From the NCBI GenBank assembly GCA_017628755.1, contig JAGBYM010000066.1, positions 1-32,305 of the forward strand: a stretch of DNA of 32,305 nt. The letters are read 5' to 3'. Position 1 is the stretch's first letter, and each line of letters begins with the position of its first letter. The DNA comes from Clostridia bacterium (GTDB lineage: Bacteria > Bacillota > Clostridia > Oscillospirales > CAG-272). This document shows, one piece after another, positions 9,702 through 17,241 of the stretch. The translations under genes were made by a program, and so were the position numbers. The notes below the pieces were generated by a model. The model had not been told where the DNA came from, did no database searches, and saw only the letters and a list, made by a program, of their open reading frames with translations.

Positions 9702-11018
9702 ATGAACAGACGTGTATATTTAACAAAAGAAAGCTTTTTTGAACAGAATGAAGCACTCGGGACATATCTTCCCTATTCGGAAGATCTTTCTGTGCTCGGC
9801 ACACCGATAACGGTCGGCAACAAGACTCTGCCGAACCGTCTTGCTTGTCAGGCTATGGAGGGCTGCGACGGAAATGCCGACGGCACTCCCGCAGAGCTTA
9901 CGATCAGAAGATACAAGAGATTTGCAGAGGGCGGATCGGCTATTATTTGGTTTGAAGCTACCGCTTGCCGTGAGGACGGACGCGCCAATCCGCGTCAGCT
10001 CTGGATCACAGAGGACAACCTCGACAGCTTCAAAAAGATTGTAAATGACATTAAGGAATACGCGATGAAGTCAAACGGCTTTGAGCCGCTGATCATCATG
10101 CAGGCGACTCATTCGGGCAGATACAGCAAGCCGCACGGCGTGCCCGAGCCTCTTATTGCTTACAACAATCCAATCTTTGAGGGAGACAAGCCGATAGACA
10201 AGAGCCGTATTCTTTCAGATGACGAGCTCGATCGAATCGGCGCGGCTTTAGTAGAATCCTCAAAACTCGCAGAGGAAGCGGGATTTGACGGAGTTGATAT
10301 CAAATGCTGTCACAGATACATCAATTCCGAACTTCTTTCGGCTTACGAACGCGATGGAAAATACGGCGGAAGCTTTGAAAACCGCACAAGACTTCTTCGT
10401 AAATCCATCGAGGGTGCAATGCAATCAACGGGAAAGGACTTTATCGTTTCCTCTCGTCTCAACGTTTACGACGGCTTCAAGTATCCTTACGGATTCGGCG
10501 TTTCAAAAAACGGCGGTGTTGAATTTGATCCCGCAGAGCCGATAAGACTTCTTAAAGAGCTTCGCGCACTCGGTGTTGAGCTTCTTAATATTACTATGGG
10601 CAATCCCTATTTCAATCCGCACGTAAACCGCCCCTTTGCGCTCGGCGGATACGATCCCGCGGAGCATCCGCTTGAGGGTGTTGCGCGCATGCTGAACGGT
10701 ATTGCCCTCCTTAAGAAAGAAGTTCCCGATATGAAGATCATATCTTCCGCGCTCTCCTATCTCGGTGTTGTTGCTCCGCAGGTCTGCGCGGGATACATCA
10801 AGGACGGCGGATTTGATTTCTGCGGATTTGGCAGAACGATTCTTGCATATCCCGATTACGCAAACGACATTCTCGCGGGCGGAATGAAAAAAGAAAAGAT
10901 CTGTCTCTGCTGTTCGAAATGCTCCGAAATGATGCGCGCGGGCGGTACTCCCGGATGCGTTATGCGCGATAAGCTTTACAGCGATATTTACCGTGAATTC
11001 AAGGAGAATCAGAAATGA
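9702..11018 (+). CDS. Old Yellow Enzyme-type NADH:flavin oxidoreductase with Fe-S cysteine cluster
   Basis: This 438-residue FMN TIM barrel of the Old Yellow Enzyme family, 2,4-dienoyl-CoA reductase/BaiCD branch, is a reductase of activated C=C bonds. Visible features are the N-terminal strand with LPNRLACQAMEGCDG, MQATHSGRYSKP, the active-site-like stretch DGVDIKCCHRYINSELLS, and RDGKYGGSFENRTRLL. A C-terminal cysteine cluster (C401, C404, C407, C419, plus C403) fits a [4Fe-4S] site. In FadH-like enzymes the second gap is one residue longer. It lacks the C-terminal FAD and NADH domains of BaiCD, FadH or daidzein reductase, so electrons must come from a partner. It is the first gene of the operon, with AGGAGG before the ATG. 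The substrate is unknown. Confidence 0.88.
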   Translation: MNRRVYLTKESFFEQNEALGTYLPYSEDLSVLGTPITVGNKTLPNRLACQAMEGCDGNADGTPAELTIRRYKRFAEGGSAIIWFEATACREDGRANPRQLWITEDNLDSFKKIVNDIKEYAMKSNGFEPLIIMQATHSGRYSKPHGVPEPLIAYNNPIFEGDKPIDKSRILSDDELDRIGAALVESSKLAEEAGFDGVDIKCCHRYINSELLSAYERDGKYGGSFENRTRLLRKSIEGAMQSTGKDFIVSSRLNVYDGFKYPYGFGVSKNGGVEFDPAEPIRLLKELRALGVELLNITMGNPYFNPHVNRPFALGGYDPAEHPLEGVARMLNGIALLKKEVPDMKIISSALSYLGVVAPQVCAGYIKDGGFDFCGFGRTILAYPDYANDILAGGMKKEKICLCCSKCSEMMRAGGTPGCVMRDKLYSDIYREFKENQK

Positions 11019-11752
11019 AGCACGTAATTATCAGCGGATGTACGCGCGGAATCGGCGCGGCTTGCGTCAAAAAGTTTCTTGACGCGGGATACCGTGTCAC
11101 CGGTATGGGAAGAAGCGCGAAATCCGATTTTGAATCAGTTAATTTCAACTACGTCAGCGGTGATCTTTCGTCTTCCGCGGACAGACAAAAACTTGTCGAA
11201 TCGGCAATAAAGAAATTCGGTCAGATCGATATTTTGGTAAACGTTGCGGGTGTTGCTCCGCTTGAGAGACGCGATCTTCTCGAGATGACCGAAGAAAGCT
11301 ACGACAGAGTTATGGATATCAACACAAAGGGAACGCTCTTTCTCACTCAGGCGGTTGCAAGGGAGATGATAAATAATCCCGAAGAAAAAGGGATCCGCGG
11401 ATATATCTGCAATATCTCTTCCCTCTCGGCGTACACGAGCTCGACGAGCCGTGGTGAGTACTGTATTTCTAAAGCCGGTGTTTCAATGGTGACAAAGCTT
11501 TTCGCGGATAGGCTTGCGGAATACGGCATACCCGTTAACGAGGTCCGTCCGGGTATTATCAATACAGATATGACTTCCAAGGTAAAAGAAAAATACGACA
11601 ACCTGATCGGCGGCGGTCTTCTGCCCATTAGCCGTTGGGGTGAGCCCGAGGATATTGCAGATGCTGTTTTTGCGCTTACGACGGGTGCACTTCCATACGT
11701 CACAGGTCAATCTCTCGATGTTGACGGCGGATTCCATATGAGGAGATTATAA
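11015..11752 (+). CDS. Short-chain dehydrogenase/reductase (classical SDR)
   Basis: This 245-residue NAD(P)-dependent alcohol dehydrogenase or ketone reductase has the glycine motif GCTRGIG (8-14), NVAG at about 76-79, the catalytic set S136, Y149 and K153 (YCISK), and a PG-x-I-x-T segment (RPGIINTDM). Its ending (GQSLDVDGG) is typical of FabG-like enzymes. It overlaps the OYE gene by four bases (ATGA), so the two are translationally coupled and probably act on the same substrate. OYE plus SDR pairs reduce an enone and then the resulting ketone in several gut pathways, and this order fits such a sequence. The specific substrate cannot be read from the sequence. Confidence 0.88.
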   Translation: MKHVIISGCTRGIGAACVKKFLDAGYRVTGMGRSAKSDFESVNFNYVSGDLSSSADRQKLVESAIKKFGQIDILVNVAGVAPLERRDLLEMTEESYDRVMDINTKGTLFLTQAVAREMINNPEEKGIRGYICNISSLSAYTSSTSRGEYCISKAGVSMVTKLFADRLAEYGIPVNEVRPGIINTDMTSKVKEKYDNLIGGGLLPISRWGEPEDIADAVFALTTGALPYVTGQSLDVDGGFHMRRL

Positions 11753-13654
11753 ATGAAAACTTATTCATATGACGCGGTGGTCATCGGAAGCGGTGCATCG
11801 GGTTATGCGGCGGCTTGCCGTATTGCCGAGATAGGCACGAAAAGCGTATGCATCGTGACCGAGGGAATCAACTGCGGAACCTCCCGAAATACGGGAAGCG
11901 ATAAGCAGACGTACTATAAGCTCTCGCTTTCGGGAAGCGAAAGTGACAGCGTGCGTAAAATGGCGGAGACTCTCTTCGACGGCGGATGCGTTGACGGAGA
12001 CACGGCGCTTTGTGAAGCGGCACTTTCGGCAAGATGCTATTATTCGCTTTGCGAGGCAGGTGTACCATTTCCTTCGAACAGATACGGAGAATCGGTAGGC
12101 TACAAAACGGATCACGATCCTCTTTCACGCGCGACAAGTGCGGGACCTCTTACATCCAAATACATGACCGAAGCACTTGAGCGCAAGGCGCAAAGGCTCG
12201 GAATTAAAGTATTTGACAATCTGTTTACTGTTGAAATTCTTCAGAATGACGGCGAGGCATGCGGTATTATCTGCCTCGATACGGCAGATGGCGAGTACGT
12301 TGCGTTTTCTGCTCCGAATGTCATTATGGCTACGGGCGGGCCTGCGGGAATCTACTCCGACAGCGTTTATCCCAAATGCCATCACGGCATGACCTCTCTG
12401 GCTCTCAAAGCAGGCGCAAAGCTTCAGAACATGACCGAGTGGCAATACGGACTTGCTTCCAAAAATCCGAGATGGAACGTATCGGGTACGTATATGCAAG
12501 TGCTTCCGAGAATCGTATCTGTTGATGAAGCCGGACGCGAGCGTGAATTTCTTTGGGAATACTTTTTTGAGCCGTACGAGGCTATGTCAATGGTATTTAT
12601 GAAGGGATATCAATGGCCATTCGATATCAAAAAGGTGCGCAACGGGTCTTCTGTAATCGACCTTCTCGTTTACAGAGAAACTGTTCTGCGCGGACGCAAG
12701 GTATATCTCGACTATACGAAAAACCCCTTCGGTATTGAAAACATTGAATTCGATAAGCTTTCCGAAGAGGCTTGCAATTACCTTGCGAAAGCCGAGGCTT
12801 GCTTTGGCACGCCGATCGAAAGACTCGAAAAAATGAATGCTCCGGCTATAGAGCTTTATAAAAGCAAAGGCGTGGATATAACCAAAGAGTATCTCGAGAT
12901 CGCCCTTTCGGCACAGCATTGCAACGGCGGTGTTGCGGTTAATTCGGATTGGGAAACAAACGTACGCGGTCTCTTCGTTATCGGTGAAGCCGCGGGAACT
13001 CACGGCATAACCCGTCCCGGTGGAAGTGCGCTCAATGCGGGTCAGGTCGGTGCGCTTCGCGCCGCAGAAGCGGTTTCGTATTCGGACAGAAGGTTTTTAT
13101 CAGAAGATTTCGAGAGCGTTTCAAATGAAAAAATCGCATGTATGCCCAAAGTTGATCCTTCTTCTGTATCGATCATTGATATTGAAGCAAGGCTTAATAC
13201 GGCTCGGCGCAGTATGAGCGCATGCGCGGGAGCGATAAGAAATCCCGAAAAAATGGCGCAGTATCTTACCGAGATCAAGGCAGTTCTGCCCCAACTCGGA
13301 TATATAAAAAACATGCCGACGGCCGGTGAAGTAATGGCTCTTCATCTCTTCTCCGATACGCTGACGGTTCAGGCGGCGGTGCTTACGGCTATGCTTGATT
13401 TCGCGCAAAAGCAGAAGTTCTCGCGCGGATCTGCTCTTTACAGCGATCCGGAGGGCGACGAGATCGAAGGACTTGAAGATATCTTCCGTTTTACTCTGCC
13501 CGAGAAGGATTCACACAAGAGAGTGATTCAATCAGTCGAGATTCGTGGAAAAGAATTTTTCTGCTCGCGCAGATTTGTGCGAAAGATGCCTCCCGAGAAT
13601 GACTGCTTTGAGACGGTATGGAGAGAATACCGTGAAAGGAGAGAAACAAAATGA
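11753..13654 (+). CDS. FAD-dependent fumarate-reductase/succinate-dehydrogenase-like flavoprotein
   Basis: This 633-residue flavoprotein has the N-terminal dinucleotide motif VIGSGASGYAAA (G12, G14, G17), a mid-protein NVIMATGGPAGIYSDSVYP segment, and a C-terminal FAD-binding end (FVIGEAAGTHGITRPGGSAL then NAGQVGALRAAEAV). These mark the FRD/SDH/L-aspartate-oxidase superfamily. It lacks the N-terminal FMN-binding domain of urocanate-reductase-type proteins and has no Tat or Sec signal, so it is cytoplasmic. It directly abuts the SDR stop codon, with AGGAGA inside the SDR end. Members of this superfamily include tetrahydrodaidzein reductase and bile-acid reductases, which act after OYE and SDR partners. 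Electron donor and substrate are unknown. Confidence 0.87.
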   Translation: MKTYSYDAVVIGSGASGYAAACRIAEIGTKSVCIVTEGINCGTSRNTGSDKQTYYKLSLSGSESDSVRKMAETLFDGGCVDGDTALCEAALSARCYYSLCEAGVPFPSNRYGESVGYKTDHDPLSRATSAGPLTSKYMTEALERKAQRLGIKVFDNLFTVEILQNDGEACGIICLDTADGEYVAFSAPNVIMATGGPAGIYSDSVYPKCHHGMTSLALKAGAKLQNMTEWQYGLASKNPRWNVSGTYMQVLPRIVSVDEAGREREFLWEYFFEPYEAMSMVFMKGYQWPFDIKKVRNGSSVIDLLVYRETVLRGRKVYLDYTKNPFGIENIEFDKLSEEACNYLAKAEACFGTPIERLEKMNAPAIELYKSKGVDITKEYLEIALSAQHCNGGVAVNSDWETNVRGLFVIGEAAGTHGITRPGGSALNAGQVGALRAAEAVSYSDRRFLSEDFESVSNEKIACMPKVDPSSVSIIDIEARLNTARRSMSACAGAIRNPEKMAQYLTEIKAVLPQLGYIKNMPTAGEVMALHLFSDTLTVQAAVLTAMLDFAQKQKFSRGSALYSDPEGDEIEGLEDIFRFTLPEKDSHKRVIQSVEIRGKEFFCSRRFVRKMPPENDCFETVWREYRERRETK

Positions 13655-14640
13655 AAACAATATTTCTTTGTGATAAAAAGAGCAATATAGAAAAGGTTTA
13701 CGCGGAAAGTTTTGACAGTTTGCCCGAGGTTGAAAGAACCGTTTATTCGGCATCAGATCTGCTTACCGAACCGACAAAATTCGAAGAAGTTGAATACGTA
13801 TTTTCCACCTGGGGAATGCCTTCTCTGACAGAAGAACAAATAAAGAGCTGTCTTCCTTCGCTTAAATGCGTGTTTTATGCTGCGGGAAGTGTTCAGCCTT
13901 TTGCGCGTCCTTTTCTCGCTTGCGGAGTCAAGGTATTCAGCGCTTGGGCGGCAAATGCGGTTCCGGTTGTTGAATACACTCTTGCACAGATTATTCTGGC
14001 TAACAAGGGATTTTTCGCCCATTCGCGCGAAATGAAAAAGGGTAACCGCGAGGCGGGCAAGGTGATGAAGGCGTCCTATCCCGGAAACTACGGCGAAAAC
14101 GTCGGCATCATCGGTGTCGGAATGATCGGTTCACAGGTAGCCGAAAGATTAAAAGACTATAAGCTGAAAGTTCTCGCATTCGATCCGTTCCTTTCGGACG
14201 AGCGCGCCGAAAGTCTCGGAATCAAAAAAGCGTCGCTTGAAGAGATCTTTGCAACCTGCCGTGTAGTAAGCAATCATATGGCTAACAATGAGCAGACAAA
14301 GGGAATGCTTGATTACAAATATTTCTCGAAGATGATGCCTTACTCCACGTTTATCAATACGGGCAGAGGTGCACAGGTAGTTGAAGATGATCTCGTTCGT
14401 GTGCTGACCGAGCGTCCTGACGTGACCGCGATACTTGACGTCACATATCCCGAGCCTCCCGCTGAGGGACATGCATTCTATTCCCTTCCCAACTGCTTCC
14501 TTACACCTCACATTGCGGGAAGCCTTATGAACGAAACACACCGCATGGCAGAATACATCATTGAGGAATACGAGCGCTTTATCTCGGGCGAGAGATGCCT
14601 TTACGAGGTCAGCGAAAAGATGCTCGAAACCATGGCGTGA
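13651..14640 (+). CDS. D-isomer-specific 2-hydroxyacid dehydrogenase
   Basis: This 329-residue NAD(P)-dependent dehydrogenase interconverts 2-hydroxy and 2-keto acids or related keto groups. The cofactor motif is GIIGVGMIG (GxGxxG at 155-160), and the catalytic triad is R239 in INTGRGA, E268 in YPEPP and H287 in TPHIAGS. Length is normal. It overlaps the flavoprotein gene by four bases (ATGA), so it belongs to the same coupled operon. The N-terminal substrate domain is divergent (FSTWGMPSLTEEQ), so I cannot name the acid. In context it may reduce or oxidise a keto-acid product formed when the operon's substrate is opened, or recycle NADH. Confidence 0.88.
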   Translation: MKTIFLCDKKSNIEKVYAESFDSLPEVERTVYSASDLLTEPTKFEEVEYVFSTWGMPSLTEEQIKSCLPSLKCVFYAAGSVQPFARPFLACGVKVFSAWAANAVPVVEYTLAQIILANKGFFAHSREMKKGNREAGKVMKASYPGNYGENVGIIGVGMIGSQVAERLKDYKLKVLAFDPFLSDERAESLGIKKASLEEIFATCRVVSNHMANNEQTKGMLDYKYFSKMMPYSTFINTGRGAQVVEDDLVRVLTERPDVTAILDVTYPEPPAEGHAFYSLPNCFLTPHIAGSLMNETHRMAEYIIEEYERFISGERCLYEVSEKMLETMA

Positions 14641-16289
14641 TGAAGGAAAAATATCTTGAATTGATGTCGAAGGCGCTTTCGGCTTATTCGGATGAACATA
14701 TTCATGAATATTTCGAAAGAGTTAAGGCTGAGGGGCTGACCGAGCACGGCTTTCCGCGTCTTACGGTGAACATCGGCGTTCTCGTCTGCCACGGTTACAG
14801 ACAGGATCTTATTCCGCTTTTCATAGAGATGATGGACTTTTGCTGCGAGCAGATACCGAAGGTAAAGGCGGCAAACGATTTTTCGGTGCGAGAGATCGTA
14901 TTTTGCATTTTTGAATTGCAGAAGAACGGTATGTTTACCGATGAGATCGAACGGTGGAAGAAGGTTCTTTCAAAGATCGTTGCAACAGAATGCTACGATA
15001 AATTCGCATCCGAAACCGATCAGGTCATCGGCAACTGGGCGCTTTTCACGGCTGTGAGCGAATATGCGAGATCGCTTCTTATTGGGGTTGATAATAAAGA
15101 TTTCGTCGAGTTGCAGATCGAAAATCAGCTTCACCGTCTTGATGAAAACGGGATGTATATGGATAATCTTCATCATGATGCTCACCAGCCTATGGTGTAT
15201 GATCTTGTTCCTCGCTATCTCTTCACTCTGCTTTTGCATTTTGGATACAAGGGAAAGCATTTTGATCGAATAGACAAAGTTTTGAGAGAAACCGCGCTTA
15301 TGACGCTGAAAATGCAATCGCTTACGGGCGAAATGGCTTTCGGCGGGCGGAGCAATCAGTTCGTGCACAACGAGCCGATGCTTGCAATCATTTTTGAATA
15401 TGAAGCAAGCAGATACGCGCGCGAGGGCGATCATGAAACCGCAGGACGGTTCAAAGCGGCGATCAAGCGTGCAATCGAGGTCACAGAATATTGGCTTTCA
15501 AAAGAGCCGATACGTCATATCAAGAACCGTTTTCCGACGGGAACCCGCTACGGATGCGAGAAATACGCCTATTTTGACAAGTACATGATCACGGCGGCAT
15601 CGCATCTCTTCTCGGCTTATCTGATATGCGATGATGCGATCCATACGGGAAACTTTGACGATTCCGACACCTGCTTTATGACAAGCAGTCATTTCCACAA
15701 GCTATTTATGCGATCGGGCGGATATTTTCTTGAATTTGACACGAATGCCGATCCGCATTACGATTCTTCGGGACTGGGACGGGTTCACCGCTACGGCGCA
15801 CCAGCACCTATATGCCTGAGTCTTCCCTGCACCGACACACCGAAATACAAGCTTTGTACCGAAGACAAACTCCGCGCGTCGCTCTGTCCGGGTGTTGTCA
15901 AGGACGGAAAAGAGTTTTTATCATGCGATTCGAACGAGGCAATCGAAGTTGTTTCTTACTCAAGTGACAAAGCACGGCTGAAATATCCTTTGGGAATCAC
16001 AGCCAATTACGTTATCGCTGACGGGTGTGTCACGGTAACGGTCGTGGGGGATGGAGAGATCCTTCACATGCTTCCCGCATTCTCATTTGACGGAGAAATA
16101 GAAACGGTTATTACCTTAAGCAACAATATGCTTGAAATAGCTTACGAGGGTTGGATCTGCCGCTACAGCGCAAACGGAGATATCCGTGATCTCGGAAAAA
16201 CCGCGAGAAACAGAAACGGATATTATAAGCTGTTTTGTGCGGAAGGCAATGGAAAGCTTGATCTGAAAATCGAAATAATCAAAATATAA
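14640..16289 (+). CDS. Uncharacterised protein, possibly alpha/alpha-toroid lyase- or hydrolase-like
   Basis: I do not recognise this 549-residue protein with certainty. The first 400 residues are helical with recurring H, Y and W residues: LDENGMYMDNLHHDAHQPM, TGEMAFGGRSNQFVHNEPM and FPTGTRYGCEKYAYFDKYM. The last 150 residues look like beta strands (YVIADGCVTVTVVGDGEIL). An alpha/alpha toroid followed by beta sheets, with a GGRSNQ-x-x-HNE motif, recalls heparinase/alginate-lyase-like polysaccharide lyases and related glycoside hydrolases. There is no signal peptide, so it would act inside the cell on a small substrate. ATG 14640 overlaps the upstream TGA (TGATG); the longer start at 14595 would lie deep in the previous gene. 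It is the last gene of the redox operon, before a perfect terminator. The functional class is a guess. Confidence 0.6.
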   Translation: MKEKYLELMSKALSAYSDEHIHEYFERVKAEGLTEHGFPRLTVNIGVLVCHGYRQDLIPLFIEMMDFCCEQIPKVKAANDFSVREIVFCIFELQKNGMFTDEIERWKKVLSKIVATECYDKFASETDQVIGNWALFTAVSEYARSLLIGVDNKDFVELQIENQLHRLDENGMYMDNLHHDAHQPMVYDLVPRYLFTLLLHFGYKGKHFDRIDKVLRETALMTLKMQSLTGEMAFGGRSNQFVHNEPMLAIIFEYEASRYAREGDHETAGRFKAAIKRAIEVTEYWLSKEPIRHIKNRFPTGTRYGCEKYAYFDKYMITAASHLFSAYLICDDAIHTGNFDDSDTCFMTSSHFHKLFMRSGGYFLEFDTNADPHYDSSGLGRVHRYGAPAPICLSLPCTDTPKYKLCTEDKLRASLCPGVVKDGKEFLSCDSNEAIEVVSYSSDKARLKYPLGITANYVIADGCVTVTVVGDGEILHMLPAFSFDGEIETVITLSNNMLEIAYEGWICRYSANGDIRDLGKTARNRNGYYKLFCAEGNGKLDLKIEIIKI

Positions 16290-16327
16290 CAGAAAAGAGG
16301 CTGAAATTTCAGCCTCTTTTCTGTTAT
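16286..16327. terminator. Bidirectional terminator, 42-bp perfect palindrome holding both stop codons
   Basis: The sequence from 16286 to 16327 is its own reverse complement with no loop mismatch. It contains TAA of the plus-strand gene (16287-16289) and TAA of the minus-strand gene (16324-16326). In each direction a GC-containing stem (AGAGGCTGAAA) is followed by TTTTCTGTTAT, so it can end both transcripts. Confidence 0.85.
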
Positions 16328-17097
16328 TGATTTTTAATTTTGCGTTTCGCACAAAGATAATAAACACCGTAAAATCCCGCTATGTAGAGTAAGAAGAGTC
16401 CCACTACAATCATGGGATAGAGCACTTGATTGCCACCGACGAGGTTATAGAATATGTCGTATGGTGTGCCGTCGCCTCTCATGAGGAACATATAGTTATA
16501 GCCTATAATTACGTTTGCGGCATACGCGGCAATACAGAAGAGCGAAAGGATGGCAAAGGTTATCGGCATATCCTTCTTTTTCATGCTGATCATGCCCGAT
16601 ATCGCGATATAGAGCGAAGCAAATCCCGAAATCGAGTGGGTGATGCCGGATGCGACGTTATCGATCGAAAGAACCGGATAGACAGAATAATTGTTTCCCG
16701 CGCCGTATGTACCCATGACAGCACCGAGGAGTCCGAATATGAACACGAAATCAAGTGCAGCGCCCTTTAGTCTTCCCTTTGAGAATGCCGCGAGAGGAAT
16801 CGCTATCAGCTGAATACTGCAAAGGAACAAGGGGAGCTCAAGCTTCCATCTCATCGGATCGCCGGTTGCAATGCTGATCATGACGATCTTGAAGATTTCA
16901 ATCGCATCTATAAGTATTGCGGAGATGATGAGTATCTTATTCTTTGTCTCCTGATCTTTGTTTGTATTTCTTAAGCCGAGAAGAACCGCGAGAGTCACCA
17001 TAATCGCCATCAGGCTTGTGACAAACAGAAGATGCTGCCATGAAAGGAAGCCTTCTGCTTCTCTCGTATATCCTCCTATGCCGAAAAATTCTTTCAT
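16324..17097 (-). CDS. YwaF/TIGR02206-type integral membrane protein
   Basis: This 257-residue polytopic membrane protein has about seven hydrophobic segments. The family signature is seen as WKLELPLFLCSIQLIAIPL, GITHSISGFASLY and IIGYNYMFLMRGDGTP, as in the YwaF family of uncharacterised Bacillota membrane proteins. No enzymatic residues are evident. AAAGAGG precedes ATG 17095-17097. It has its own promoter (17138-17165) and ends in the shared palindrome, so it is a single-gene unit between the redox operon and the glycosidase gene. Function is unknown; a sensor or small-molecule permease role is only a possibility. Confidence 0.82.
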   Translation of the reverse strand: MKEFFGIGGYTREAEGFLSWQHLLFVTSLMAIMVTLAVLLGLRNTNKDQETKNKILIISAILIDAIEIFKIVMISIATGDPMRWKLELPLFLCSIQLIAIPLAAFSKGRLKGAALDFVFIFGLLGAVMGTYGAGNNYSVYPVLSIDNVASGITHSISGFASLYIAISGMISMKKKDMPITFAILSLFCIAAYAANVIIGYNYMFLMRGDGTPYDIFYNLVGGNQVLYPMIVVGLFLLYIAGFYGVYYLCAKRKIKNQ

Positions 17098-17137
17098 AAT
17101 ATACCTCTTTGAATTTCAAACAAATTACAACAGATAC

Positions 17138-17165
17138 ATTATACCATAAATTAATTATTTTTCAA
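17138..17165 (-). promoter_or_regulatory. Promoter of the YwaF-like gene
   Basis: In the minus direction, TTGAAA (17165-17160) and TATAAT (17143-17138) are separated by 16 bases, with TGG before the -10 giving an extended -10. It lies about 40 bases before ATG 17097. Confidence 0.6.
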
Positions 17166-17175
17166 GCAAATCAAA

Positions 17176-17200
17176 GATTCTTAAGAAAATCTTAAGAATC
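17176..17200. repeat. 10-bp perfect inverted repeat next to the GH2 terminator
   Basis: GATTCTTAAG and CTTAAGAATC are separated by AAAAT. The repeat is AT-rich and has no U-tract, and it lies just upstream of the YwaF promoter. It may be an operator or part of a double hairpin with the neighbouring terminator. Confidence 0.5.
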
Positions 17201-17230
17201 AAAAAAGCGAGCCTCTGACGGCTCGCTTTT
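17201..17230 (-). terminator. Terminator of the GH2 glycosidase gene
   Basis: In the minus direction GCGAGCC and GGCTCGC pair around a 6-nt loop (17207-17226), and TTTTTT follows at 17206-17201. It begins about 12 bases after the GH2 stop codon. Confidence 0.85.
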
Positions 17231-17241
17231 GTTTTTATTTT

